Source: Tetrahymena elliotti 4EA
Taxonomy: Eukaryota; Ciliophora; Oligohymenophorea; Hymenostomatida; Tetrahymenidae
Direction of reading: 5' to 3'
DNA: 64,000 nt
NCBI GenBank assembly: GCA_000231825.2
Contig: JH720302.1
Location: 533,478 to 597,477, forward strand
Shown here: positions 12,657 to 25,103 of the stretch, in pieces
Position numbering within the stretch: the stretch's first letter is position 1
How the letters are laid out: every line of letters starts with the position of its first letter
Made by a program: the position numbers and the translations under genes
The notes under the pieces: model-generated
Seen by the model: only the letters and a program-made list of their open reading frames with translations
Told to the model about the DNA's origin: nothing
The model's database searches: none

Positions 12657-14189
12657 ATGTCATAAGATTATTTTAGCACTAATATTAAATATATCAAGAA
12701 CACTAAGGAGAGATAAGTTCACTTCAAAATTGAATCACTGAATGATATTCATATCTAGAGTCTTCAGAAAGAAGCTGAAAATTTGAGTTAAAACAAATAG
12801 ATTATCATTTCTTTCAAAAAAACTTCTATTTCTATTGAATAGAAATTAATCAAAATCCTGGCAGATATCTTGAAGAAAGAAATTTAATATGATTAGATTC
12901 ATATTAAAAATAGGTACTCTAATGGATCTTAATAGAATCTCTTAACTCTTATCTAAGAATTAAATAGCTAAAATATATTAAGGCTCTCCTTAGATATGAA
13001 GAAAAATAATTTGAATTATGAAGAAGCTGAAAGATTGGTTGGAGAAATATCTAGATTTACTAATCTCTAAAAGCTTTATCTAGTTTTTTCATAGCACACT
13101 TCTCAATCATGTTATTTCGATTGCATAAATAAAATATTACAAAACATCAAAATTCAAAAGCTAGTTCTATCACTAGAAAAAAATCCAATTTCACCAACTA
13201 ATTTTGAAGAATTGGTGAACAAAATTTCTGAAATCAATCAACTGAAATCTCTGAAACTCAAAATTAATGGAAACTTATTAACACGTTAACAATCACATAT
13301 TTTAAATAAAATATCTTCTAAAATCTAAAATTTAGAGAAATTGAGCTTAATAATTGATCTTAGCTTTTTAGAAAATTAAAAAAACAAAGATCAAATGGAA
13401 TTAGAAGAAGATATCATCCAGAATTTAAACGTAAGGAAATTGTTTTACCACGAAACTTTTAATAAAAATCTAGCTTAGATTCCTAATTAAAGCTTAAAAT
13501 TTGGCTTTAAATTATTAAATAGTTATCCAAATTTAAGAAAATTGAATCTTAATTTAGAAAATTTGACAGAATCAGATTAATTAGAGTATTCTTATTTAAT
13601 AAGCAAGTAGAATTAATTAGAAGAACTTAAAGTTTTCTTCAGTAATTCGTAACTTAGTGTAAAATTAGCAGAGGAATTTTAGAAGGGTATCTCTAACTTG
13701 ATTTTCCTAGAAAAACTACACATTGAATGTGTTTTAGAGAATAACTACTCACAATTTCATTTGCCAAAAATTTTAGAAAGCTTAGTCTAAATAAAAGAGT
13801 TGAAGCTATGTATTAATCCTTTTGGATTTAGTGAAAGCTCATAGAAATAACTTTATGACAGTTTAAATCTGATGAAAAATTTATAAAACTTGCATTTGCA
13901 AGTTCCATTTGATATTTATAGAACTTTTCCAGTAAAGTACTTTGTAAAAACTATCAGCAAGTGTATGAATCTAAAAAATCTAAAAATAAATTCGAAAGAA
14001 GAAATAAAAGGAAACAAATAAAAGATAAAAGTTAGATTCACTAATCCTCAAAATAAATTCCATCATTGCAAATATAGATAAGTTTAGAGTTTATTTACAT
14101 CTTTGCAATTAAGCATGTTCAAGTAAAGTTTGGCTAATTCTAAATTCTTATTAAAAACACCAAAACTTGTATCTTACTAAATCTTTTGA
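12657..14189 (+). CDS. Leucine-rich repeat-like protein, tandem copy A (510 aa)
   Basis: Single exon from ATG 12657 to TGA 14187-14189, 511 codons. The protein is made of short leucine-rich strands spaced as in LRR solenoids, such as LKSLKLKINGNLL, NLEKLSLIIDLS and NLRKLNLNLENL, with many Gln read from TAA and TAG. It has no signal peptide or membrane segment, so it is probably intracellular. It is the first of three same-strand paralogues. The block SPTNFEELVNKISEI is shared by all three, and the C-terminal KTPKLVS/KSPKLVS motif ends each protein. Its function is not known. LRR solenoids usually bind proteins. The start is the only in-frame ATG before the conserved region. Confidence 0.85.
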
Positions 14190-15103
14190 AGCCTCAAAAA
14201 TAATTTACTTCAAAATAAGTAAAAAATATTTCACTAAAAATTATAAGAAAATATTAACTAACTAAAATTAAACTTTTAAAATAAATAAATAAATAAATAG
14301 AAATTTTTTGAAAAATATAAATAAATAATGTAAATCTTTAAATGTGAAATTATTTACCTTACAAAAATTTAATGAGATAGAAATTTATCATCATTAAATT
14401 TAAGAGAATAAAAATAATTTTAAACTTTTAATTTAGCCTTTTAAAATTTGGGAAATGTGAAATTTTAAATGAATTCATAAAAAAAGATTTTATTTTTGTG
14501 GAGTTTCATAATTTTCGTCTAAGTATTGGCTGGCCAGATAAAAACACTAAAAAGCCAAAGAATAATCCTGAATCTTGAATTTACCTCTTAGAAGAGGGGG
14601 TATTACAAATTTAATATTTCAATGATAGATTTTTCATTGTTTATGATAATCAAGGGTAAGGTTTAAAATTTATACAACTAAGTAAATCGAATTCTCAAAA
14701 ATGGTAGCTCTTTAATTTCAAATTATTATATCTTAAGAGGTTTTTAATAGATTTTTGTTTATCTAAGAATAAATGTAATTTTTTCTTCTTTAATTAAGTA
14801 AGGAAAATTGAAATAATTTATTTAAATATAAAATTTCTCAATTAAAAATAAATGCAATTTTGTCTTCTTTAATTATGTATCGAAAAAAAATTGAAATAAA
14901 ATAATTGAAATACATAATTTCTCAAAAATCAATTTTAAACTATTTAGTTTTCAGCATAAATCGTTCTTCTAAAAGAAATTATATCGGTATTGAATTTATT
15001 TATTAGCTTTGTGTCTTTAAAAAATTGGAAAAAAATTCAGCTTCTCAAAAAGTAATGAATTAATTAAAAATAAATCAAGTTAAAAGAAAAAAAAATCGAA
15101 AAA
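14190..15103. other. Intergenic between LRR copies A and B
   Basis: No coding frame. An (AAAT)n run lies at 14279-14299. The block around 14310-14370 resembles sequence near 19800-19860 downstream of copy C, so the 3' flank was also duplicated. The last 150 bases resemble the upstream flanks of copies A and C. Confidence 0.5.
14279..14299. repeat. (AAAT)n microsatellite
   Basis: Simple tandem tetranucleotide run just downstream of LRR copy A. Confidence 0.8.
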
Positions 15104-16687
15104 ATGTTATAAGCTTTGTTGAGTGGTAATATTCAAAGTAAAAATAAAATAGAAGATTTGTCATCAGATTATTTTACCAGTAATATTTCATAAGTTGTAG
15201 ATGCTTAGCAAAAATATGTTCACTTGAAGATTGAGTCATTAAATGATATTTAGCTCTAGAGTCTTGAGAGTGATGCTTAAAATTATAGTTAAAACAAATA
15301 GATTAAAATTTCTTTCAAAAGAACTTCTATATCTATTGAATAGAAATAAATTAATATTTTGGCTGATATCTTAAATAAACAAATTTAATATGATTAAATT
15401 CTTATTTAAAATAGGTACTCTAATGGATCTTAATAGAACCTCTTAACTCTTGTCTCATAATTAAATTGCTAAAATATATTAAAACTATCCTTAGACATGA
15501 AGAGTAATGATTTAAATAAGGAAGAAGCTGAAAAATTAGCAGAAGAAATATCTAGACTTACTAACCTCTAAAAGCTTTCGTTAGTTTTTTCATATCACAC
15601 TTCTCAATCATGTTATTTAGATTGCATAAGTAATATAGCACAAAAAATCAAAATTCAAAAGCTAGTTCTCTCTCTAGAAAAAACTCCAATTTCACCAACT
15701 AATTTTGAAGAATTGGTCAACAAAATTTCTGAAATTGATTAGCTAAGATCTTTGAAACTCAAAATTAATGGAGATTTGTTAGCATATTAATAATTATATA
15801 TTGTAAATAGAATATCCTCTAAAATCTAAAATTTAGAAAAATTGAGCTTAATAATAGATAGTAGCTCTAAAGAAAATTCCAAAATTGACAGTCAAATGGA
15901 ATTAGAAGTGGATATTAACCATAATCTAAAATTAATCCTTGAAATTTAGATTGATAATTAAAGCTTATTTGGTTTTAAATTATTAAATAGTTTTCTAAAT
16001 TTAAGAAAATTAAATCTTAATTTAAAAAATTTGACAGAATCTGATTAATTAGAATACTCTTAACTAATAAGCAAATAGAATTAATTAGAAGAACTTAAAG
16101 TTTTCTTTAGCAATTCATAATTTAGTGAAAAATTAACACAAGAATTTTAGAAAAACTTGTCTAACTTAGCTTCCCTCAAAAAATTGGACATTTAATATAA
16201 TCTAGAGAAAAACTACTCACAATTTCATTTACCAAAAATTTTAGAAAAATTAATCTAAATAAAAGAGTTGAAACTCTAAATTATTTCTGATAATTTTGGT
16301 GATTTGACAGAAATCTCAGAGAAATAACTTTATGGCACTTTAAATTTATTGAAAAACTTGTAAAGCTTATACTTAAAAGTGCCACTTAGCTACATTAGGG
16401 CTAATAATAATTATTTTTAAATATTTTTTCATCAAGAAGAGAGCCTTTTAAAAATGATCAGTTAGTGTATTAATCTTTCAAGTCTAACAATAAGTTTCGG
16501 TAGAAATGAAGGAAGAACAATCAATAAAAAGATAAGGGTTAGATTAACTAATCCTCAAAATCTATTCTAAGGTAAACATTATCGTGAAGTTTAAGATGAT
16601 TTCTTTACCCATATCTTCAAATCGGAATTAAAGAGATCTAAATTATTATTAAAAAAACCAAAACTTGTATCTATCTCAGTAATTTGA
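15104..16687 (+). CDS. Leucine-rich repeat-like protein, tandem copy B (527 aa)
   Basis: Single exon from ATG 15104 to TGA 16685-16687, 528 codons. It is highly similar to copies A and C over most of its length (SPTNFEELVNKISEIDQL; NLRKLNLNLKNL). It differs in three places. About 20 extra N-terminal residues start MLQALLSGNIQSKNK. A short segment present in A and C before the SLKFGFKLL-like motif is missing and replaced by LKLILEIQIDN. An insertion of roughly 20-25 residues lies near the C-terminus around YIRANNNYFQIFF. The frame stays open through all three, so the gene is not obviously broken. Function unknown; probably an intracellular LRR protein. Confidence 0.85.
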
Positions 16688-18068
16688 AGTATTAAAAAAA
16701 TAATATACTTAAAACAAAATAAGTTACAAAAACAAACAAAAAATAAAGAAAACATGAATTTTTAATTAAATTGTTTTGTTTACTTTTTATGTGATTTCAA
16801 TATTTTTATTATTAAATTTTAAAACTCTTCAAAATATTTTATGACACCTATTTAAAAATAGCTAGTATGCACTTTTGTTATTTTAATATCTTCTTAATAC
16901 TAATTTCCATCAAACATATTATTCTCTACTTCCTCCATATGAATTTACTAAATTCCACTTAAAAATTAGCTTTATTCTCAATATGTTTTTAATAGAGCCT
17001 GGTTTAAATTACATATTTCCCATAATGAAGATAATTTTATAAATCGATACTGTAAATCCTCATATATTTTTATCTCCCCCTCCCCCTATCTTAAGTCCCA
17101 TTTTGGAGGGTTGTCGAGAAAATGTTGAGGGCTGTTTGACTTTTAGGATTTTGAGCTCGTTCCCGTATTTCTTCATATATCATCTATCATCCTAAACAAC
17201 AATAACAAGCTTAAACTCAGAAGAATTTATATCTTTAAAGGGACAACAAAAAATAGTTTAAGAAAAAACCTTAAAACTACTACTACAATGGATTAACGAA
17301 CTCTCTAATGAAACAGAGATTGTTATACAAAATATATCTTAATATTAGATCTAAAACTGGAATCTATTGTTATTAATTAACTAAATAAATCTTTTAAAAG
17401 CTTATAATATTACATTTTAAAAAAACCTTGCAGTTTAAGAACTTAAAATATGAAATTTATTCAATAACCACTTTTTAAAAAAAATTAAAATATCTCAATA
17501 AATTAATAATAAAATTGAATTTTGAATTTCATGTATTCATTTTTTTTGAGTAAAATACACAGAATAATCAAGAAATATATTTTAATTTCATAGAATTAAA
17601 GAATTAAAATTAAAATATTTGATAGCCCTTTTAGCTCATATAATTTTAATCTAGAATGAAAAGCGTTTAAGAGAGATATGGTAAATAGAATTTTTATGTT
17701 AAAAGAGGTTCAAGTAGATTTTTCTTCTTTAATTAAATAAAGTAAGTTTAATAAAATAAATACTAAATTTCTTATTAAAATAGTATTACATTTAAAATAA
17801 TTAAAATAAAAAATTTCTCAAAAATAAATTGTAAATTGAAAAGAAAACTAATTAAAATATTAAATTGTATACATATTCATTTTTATTCTTATATTATTTA
17901 AGTAAAAGAAATTAGTTTTCAGAGCAAATATCTTTATTATAAAAGAAATTATATCAGGAATGGATTTATTGACTTAGTATCTTTAAAAATCAGAAAGATA
18001 TTTTGTAAATCATCTCAAAAATTATTAATTAATTAATCAGCTCTTAAAAAGTAAAAAAAATAAATAAA
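16688..18068. other. Intergenic with a GC-richer patch (about 17070-17180) and a short open segment
   Basis: Mostly AT-rich. Around 17070-17160 a C-tract (ctccccctccccct) and a G-containing stretch stand out. A TGA-free frame from about 17110 to 17450 reads protein-like on the + strand (for example SLKGQQKIVQEKTLK, then LLLQWINELSNETEIVIQN). It has no clear start or partner exon, so it may be a gene relic. The last 150 bases are the flank shared with the other LRR copies. Confidence 0.35.
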
Positions 18069-19595
18069 ATGTCTGAAGAGTATTTTAGTTCTAATATTGA
18101 AGAAGTTATAGATGCTTAGGAAAAAGAAGTTCACTTCAAGATTGAATCATTGAATGATATTCAGCTCTAGAGTCTTGAGAATGATGCTTAAAATTATAGT
18201 TAAAACAAATAGATTATCATTTCTTTCAAAAAAACTTCTATTTCTATTGAATAGAAATAAATTAAAATTTTGGCTGATATCTTAAATAAAGAAATTTAAT
18301 ATCATTAGATTCATATTAAAAATAGGTACTCTAATGGATTTTAGTAGAATCTCTTAAATCTTATCTCATAGTTAAATAGCCAAAATATATTAGGACTCTC
18401 CTTAGACATGAAGGGCAATGATTTGAATAAGGAAGAAGCTGAAAAATTAGCTGAAGAAATATCTAAACTTACTAATCTCTAAAAGCTTGAGTTGGTTTTT
18501 TCATAGCACACATCTCAATCATTTTATTTAGATTGCATAAATAAAATAGCACAAAACATTAAAATTCAAAAGCTGATTCTCTCAGTAGAAAAAACTCGAA
18601 ATTCACCAACTAATTTTGAAGAATTGGTCAACAAAATTTCTGAAATTGATTAACTAAGATCTTTGAAACTCAAAATTAATGGAAACTTATTAACTAGTTA
18701 GTAATCACATCATCTTAATAAAATAACTTCTAAAATCTAAAATTTAGAGAAATTGAGTTTAATAATTGATCGCAGTTCAATAAACGATTCAAAAATTGAT
18801 AATCAATTGGAATTAGAAGAAAATGTCAACCAGAATCTAAACCTGAGAAAATTGCTTTTCCATGAAATTTTTGATGAAGATCTAGCTTAGATTCCAAATT
18901 AAAGTTTAAAATTTGGTTTTAAATTATTACAAAGTTTTCCAAATTTAAGAAAATTGAATCTTAATTTAGAAAATTTGACTGAATCTGATTAATTAGAGTA
19001 CTCTTAACTAATAAGCAGGTAGAATTAATTAGAAGAACTTAAATTTTCCTTTAACAATTCATAACTTAGTGAAAAATTAGCACAAGAATTTTAGAAAAAC
19101 TTGTCTAACTTAGCTTTCCTCAAAAAATTAGACATTTAATATAATCTAGAGTAAAACTATTCACAATTTCATTTCCCAAAAATTTTAGAAAAGTTATTCT
19201 AAATAAAAGAATTGAGGCTATAAATAATTTCTTTTGATTTTAACCAAACCTCATAAAAATAACTTTATGACAATTTAAATTTATTGAAAAACTTGTAAAG
19301 CTTACATTTACAGTTGCCACTTGGTGTTTCAAAGACTTTTCCATCTAGCTTTGGAAAAACAATAAGTGAGTGTATTAATCTTTAAACTCTTTAAATAAAT
19401 TTGAAAGAAAATTTGATAAGAAATTAAAAGATAAAAGTTAGATTGACTAACCCTCAAAATGAATTCAAATAACACAGATATGCAGATTTTAGAAATTTTA
19501 ATACTCATTTGTAAATATCTTTGTTCAAATAATCTTTAGTTAGGTCTAAATTCCTATTAAAAAGTCCAAAACTTGTATCTATCTAAATAGCTTGA
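18069..19595 (+). CDS. Leucine-rich repeat-like protein, tandem copy C (508 aa)
   Basis: Single exon from ATG 18069 to TGA 19593-19595, 509 codons. It has the same plan as copies A and B: an N-terminal region beginning MSEEYFSSNIEEVIDAQEK, the shared HFKIESLNDIQLQSL block, repeated L-x-x-L strands, then a charged C-terminus ending near KSPKLVSI. Copy C is closer to B at the N-terminus (DAQNYSQNKQ) and closer to A in the middle (LRKLLFHEIFDEDLAQIPN). This suggests stepwise duplication or gene conversion. No signal peptide or membrane segment. Function unknown. Confidence 0.85.
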
Positions 19596-21150
19596 GGATC
19601 AAAAAACAATTAAGTACAAATAAAGTGAGAACATTTAAATTTTAAAATATTTAAAATTATATTTTTAATGTTAATATTTTGATTATCTTAATTATTTTTT
19701 TCTGTTGATTTGAGTATTTTTTAAAATATTTTTTTTAATTTAATTCAAAGCTCTTCAAGGTGTTTTATTATGAATAAGCTGAAGTTTTTTAATGTTAATT
19801 TTTGTGAAATATATAAATAAAAACTGTAAATCTTCAAGTATTCAATTATTTATCATAAAAAAATCGTAAACCAATTCAGGAGGGGGAAATATAAAGAATT
19901 TTTCACTAAAGATAATTGAAAAATAAATTTTGATAATATATTCAGATTATTTTAAAATGAATATCTGATGAAGAGGTTATGAGAAAGTTAAGATATAATT
20001 GATTACACACAAAATAAAGAAACTTTTATTTATTTTCACCTTTTGTAAGAAAATAATAACAATTGAATACACACAGAAAAATATTATGAATTAATTTGAA
20101 TGATGTTTTTCTTTTAACATTATAATTTAAAGAAAATTTTTAGCAGTCTTTTAGTTCTCCTCTTTAGGTGATCTGATATTTATCTTTTGTTTATTTCTTT
20201 TCTTTGGCTTCTCATCCTGCAATAAATTAAAAAAATTTAAAATAATCTTCATACATATTTATAATAATTTTTTAAAAAGTTAATTGGTTTATTTCAATCA
20301 TAATCAACAAAAAAAGGTTTGTGAACATAATTAATATATTATTAATATTGTAGCTGATTGTAAATTTAGCTTATTTTATTAAATCAAAATAATTTAAGTA
20401 ATTTTTAAACTAATGTTATAGGTTATAGTTTTATGCTGCTTTTGAAAAATTTAAATTTTAGAATTAAATTTCTTGAATTAATTTTTAGTTTATGAACAAT
20501 CCCAAAAACATAGTAACTAAAAAATTAACATATTAATTTTCAAAAATTTAATTTTTAAAAAGATTGAATAAATTTTAATACTTCGTTATTATTCGTGTAT
20601 GTAGCCTTGAAAAAGGCAGTGCCTTAGGGTACTACATATATATATAAATATTAAATATTAAAAATAAAATAATGATTAGAGTTATAATATTAACTTAAGC
20701 TAAAATCTTATTTTTTTTGTCTTGTATTAAATATAAAATGTAATAAGAGTTTTAAAAAATGAAATATTTTTGTTTAATATGTATTACCAATCAAATTTAG
20801 ATTTTAAATGGCTTCAAAAATTATTTTAAATATTGAAAAATAAATAGATAGAAGTATAATATAGACTAATGTAGATAAAATCACTTTTTACTTGAGTGTG
20901 ATTTATCTAATGAATGAACAAATGAATAGTTGATTTTTATTTAGGATAAGTATGTAATAATTTTTTGTTCAATAGCAAATAATAGATAGGTCTTAATAAA
21001 AAAATAATATATTTCAGAATTTTTAAAAGATTTAAGACACTTTTTTATAAGTAAATTCATATAGAATCTTTTCATTATTAATTATTAAAATAAAAGAAAA
21101 AGAAAAAGCTAAAAAGTTAATAAAGAAGATAGATAGATCATAATTAAACC
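19596..21150. other. Intergenic region with possible small minus-strand exons and paired hairpins
   Basis: No gene is firmly supported. On the minus strand a sequence preceded by an intron-like acceptor (ttattgcag) at about 20220 reads DEKPKKRNKQKINIRSPKEE, or MRSQRKEINKRQISDHLKRR in the next frame. An ATG-led segment near 20640 (MQYPKALPFSRLHTRIITK) could be its first exon. Two perfect or nearly perfect hairpins lie at 20605-20632. Confidence 0.3.
20601..20635 (+). other. Two adjacent hairpins (possible structured RNA)
   Basis: CCTT-GAAA-AAGG at 20605-20616 forms a 4-bp stem closed by a GNRA-type tetraloop. GTGCC-TTAG-GGTAC at 20619-20632 forms a 5-bp stem with one G-T wobble. GTAG at 20601-20604 and CTAC at 20632-20635 could close the pair. 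An (AT)n run follows. The patch is much more GC-rich than its surroundings. It matches no RNA family I recognise. Confidence 0.3.
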
Positions 21151-24100
21151 ATGGCTACCAATAATATTTTGTACATCAAGCATGAATAATTCTTGAAAAT
21201 TATGGAAGGTAATTTTAAAATAATATTAAGTAAATGAAGCCATATTTGTATTTATTTAAACAACTATAGAAAGAATCCAAAATGAAGGTATGGACTTAAA
21301 CATCCAAAGAATTATGCATGATTACTTATGCTAAAAGCGTAAAATTACTTGGACAATCAACTTAGAAAAGATTTTCGTAAAATTTTTATACAATTTTAAA
21401 TCAAGCTTTCATTTTAGTTAGTAAACGAATGCGAACTTAGTAATTAAAATTAATTTTTTATGAAAATAGATCCTCTATGTTAAGGTTTGCGTTGCTGTTG
21501 ATGAAACTGATAGCATTGAAGAAGCTTTGAAATAATATAAGTTCTTTACCCAAGCTACTTATTCCTCCTCTTTGGAAAGTGTTTTGCTTCAAATTCGTAG
21601 CAGCTTAGAAGCTTTGTTCAACTCCAAGATTTAATAATTCTCAATTGAAGATGTAATTAAAAAATAAAATATTATTTGCATTTAATTTGATCTTAGTTGT
21701 TTTTTAGGAGATTTTCTTTTGAGGCATTGTTTGGTTGTTTTAATCAAAAATAAATAAAAAAACATAGATATACTTTTGGCAAAGAGTATATTTATCTTTA
21801 ATTCATAATAGAAATCAGATATTCAAATTCTTCATTTTTTCCATTCAGAAATAAGTTAATATCAATAGAAGTTAAATCAAATAGCAAAGCAAGCAAGCAT
21901 AAATGTGATTTCTTATCAGTTTAAATATTATGAAACATTCTCCATAGCAATTAACATAAATTAAAAAGTTTCAAGATGCAAAACAAAAAGTTTGAATGGA
22001 ATATTAATTACAAAAAAAGAATTAAAAATTCTACTCAAAAAAGCTAATAACTTAATGAAAAGCATTCATTGAACTTCAAAACAGGAATTAAAAAATGAAA
22101 ATCTTCTTGAAAAAAACTACCAAAAATGTCTTTAGATATTGATTGTTAAAATTGGTTTTATTTACTAAAAAGGTTAAAGCTTGTGGAGATATCGAATCAG
22201 AAGAAATTGAACATGATTTATTAGTTAGTTATTTATCAATCAGCTAAAAGAAGAAGGAAATTCAAATCAAGAAGGTCTTGCGTTAAATCTTAGAAAACTA
22301 CAAGTACATTATTGAAAACTCTAAGTTCCACAAGAGACTTGAAGAAGTTTACACCACCACCGTTGAAAAGGTTTTGGAATTCTGTTAGAAGTACAACAGA
22401 ACTCGTGAATTCAAGAGATTCCTTGAAAACTAACACAACTTCTTAGAACAAATCTTGAAGAGAGATGTTGATTTTAACAAGAATCCCAATCACATTAATA
22501 TTTTCACCAGTGATACTCGTGACTACATGATCAAGGTCAGATTAGATTGTGCTAACTACTCTCTCTAAATGGGTTACTACTCTCATGCCTTTACCCAACT
22601 TGAAGATATTAGCATTCTCTTAAACTTACGTAAGGTTACTGCTCCTATCAAATAACACATGCTCTCTTAATACTATTACTATTTGAGCAAGATTTTCTGG
22701 AACTCCAAATACTACAGTTATCACACCTACTTCCTTTACAATCACTTCTTCATCCACAAGAACCTCCCCAACGTTACTGAAGAAGAAAAGAGAAAGCTTA
22801 CCAACTAGATCTTACTCAGTGTTTTATCTATTCCTTCTAACTCTCTTGAAAACTCTCAAAATGAAGACTCTCGTATGAAGATTGCCTAATTACAAAAAGG
22901 TACCAGCAAGCTCATTCCCAAGAGAGAAGAAATTATCAACATGGTTTTGAGAATGAACCTCAACGATTTTGCTAACGAACAAATCAACACTCTTTTCAAT
23001 GTTACCATCAATGAAATCAATATTTTCAACATTTCTAAGAAGGTTGAACCCATCTTCACTTACCTCCGTGAAAGTCCCTACTCTGAATACATTAAACCTA
23101 TTGAAGAAAACCTCATTAACAGAGTTTTGAACAGCATTTCTAAGGTTTATAAGACTTTGAATATTGAAAATCTTTACAAATTCCTTAGCTTCTCATCTCC
23201 TGCAACCTGCGATTCTTGTTTGATTAGTTCTAGTTCTTCAAACTAAATTAACTGCAGAATTGATTAATCAAAGAAGGTTATTATCTTCAATCCCACTAAA
23301 GCTAAAAACGATTATGTTAATGCTTCCTCTAATATCATCAATCTTGCTCAAGCTGCTAAATTGATTTCTTCCAACATCGTCCTTGAACAATAAGCTAACG
23401 ATACCAAAAAGCAAACTGAGCTCAACTAGAATGCTCAAAAATACCTCGAAAGCTCTACTCAAATTCTCAGTGTTCGTAACAAAGAAATCCGTGAATACAA
23501 GATTAAGAAAGAAAAGTCCCTCAACTAAGAAAAGGTTAAGAGAGAATATGAAGATTAACTTTATGAAGAAAATGAGAGATAACGAAAGATCAATGAATAC
23601 AATCAAAAGATTGAACAAAAGAAGCTCCGTGAATAACACGAATTGAATGAATTAAAGATTAAGATGTAACTTCGTACTGAAATCATCAAGATTAAGGGTC
23701 CTCAAATTGCTAAGATTGAAGGTATTAAAATCGAAAACATGACTGAAGAAGATCTCAGACCCATCAGTCTCTAAACTTTATAAGAACTCTAGAAGGATGT
23801 CTAAGATAAAATTAAAGATAACCAAGAAAATAAATACAAAAAAGCTTTCACTAAGATTGACTACATCGAAAGAGAAACTCGTAAGACCGAAGCTGATAGA
23901 GTGAAAAAGATTATTGAAAAAGCTGAAAAGGAAGAAAACATTTAATAGCACATTGATAATGCTCGTGCTGAATTCGAAGAAAACTTGAAACAAAAGTAAA
24001 CTTTGGAAGCTGCTAGACAATTCAAAGTAATATTAGCTTTTTTTTGAAAAAAAAATATTAATTTCTTTCATTTTTTGAATGAATTATTAAATTTTTGTTT

Positions 24101-25103
24101 TTGATAAAAGGAAAAATTCTTCCAATCAATCTAACAACAAAGAAAGGTTGAATACGAATCTAAGATTCAACAATTCAAGACTCAAATTGAAAAGGAATTC
24201 AAGAAGAAAATTTTAGAAAACGCCAAGACTGCTTTCATTGAAGAAAAGCAAAAGAAGGTAAAATTTTTAAATCTATTTTTTTAAATTAAAATTAATAATA
24301 ATAAATCAAAATATTAAAGGAAGAAGAAGAGAGAAAGCAATAAGAAGAAAAGGAAAAGCAATTAAAGGAACAATAAGAAAAGCAATCTGAAAAGACCAGT
24401 AACGCTGGTTGGAGAATTGTTGAAAAGGAAAAAGAAATTGTTCCTCCCTCTTTTGATGATGGTAAACTTAATCTTTTTTAAATTTATTTATTTATTGTTT
24501 AATTTTAAAAAATCTAAAATCTAATTTTAATTAAAAAAAGCTCCTAGATTATCTGATAAAACCAAGGAAGATCAATGGAGAACTGTTGAAATTACTCGCC
24601 CTGAAAAGAAAGAACCTTCTAACACTATCACCCGTGGTGCTGCCTTAAACACCCTTACCAAAACTGAAGATAAAGGTATCTCTAGAAATAATGCTCCTCC
24701 TACCTAAACTGAAAAGGATGACAACGCCTGGAGAACTACTAAGGTCTAGGCCACCACTAAGCCTGTTGAGTAATAATCTGCTCCCTTCAAATTCTAAAGT
24801 GGCAGAACCAATGCTCCTTCCTCATCTCAAGCACAAAACAACTAATAATCTGGTAATCCTAATGATGGCTTCATGAAGAGAGGTATCGGTAACACTTCAA
24901 GCAACAATACCTACTCTAACAACAAGCCTTCTTACTCTAAGCCTGCTCAATCTGGAAATCCTAATGCCGGAAATCAATCTGGTGGCTTTTCTCGTAACAA
25001 CATGAACTCTAACAACAACAACAACAACAACAGCAACAATAACAATAACAACAAGAACGATAAAAAGGAAAGCAGCGGAAACACTACCAGCTGGAGAAAG
25101 TGA
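21151..25103 (+). CDS. EIF3A: Eukaryotic translation initiation factor 3 subunit A (1017 aa)
   Basis: eIF3a is the scaffold subunit of eIF3, which binds the 40S ribosomal subunit during translation initiation in the cytoplasm. Seven exons; introns 21209-21269, 21377-21469, 21653-22172, 24027-24110, 24258-24319, 24462-24540. Spliced length is 1018 codons with TGA at 25101-25103. The N-terminus aligns in spacing with animal eIF3a (ITWTINLEKIFILYVKVCV against the RTWQKIHEP...LELCV region). FCQKYNRTREFKRF matches the conserved helix FCLQYTRKAEFRKL. The PCI domain follows, roughly residues 300-450. A long charged coiled coil (about 490-780, KKIIEKAEKEENIQQHIDNA) comes next. The C-terminus has three Trp motifs (AGWRIVEKEKE, DQWRTVEITRPEKKE, NAWRTTK) and an Asn-rich end. 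Length is close to yeast eIF3a and shorter than human. Codon use is richer in G/C-ending codons than its neighbours, as expected of a highly expressed gene. Confidence 0.95.

Noticed and set aside
22941..23246. Short ORFs at 22941-23246, 23383-23646, 24691-24876 and 24873-25103, and opposite-strand ORFs at 23268-24020 and 24897-25151
   Set aside because: The 22941 and 24873 ORFs are in-frame pieces of eIF3a; the others are shadows in other frames or the antisense strand.
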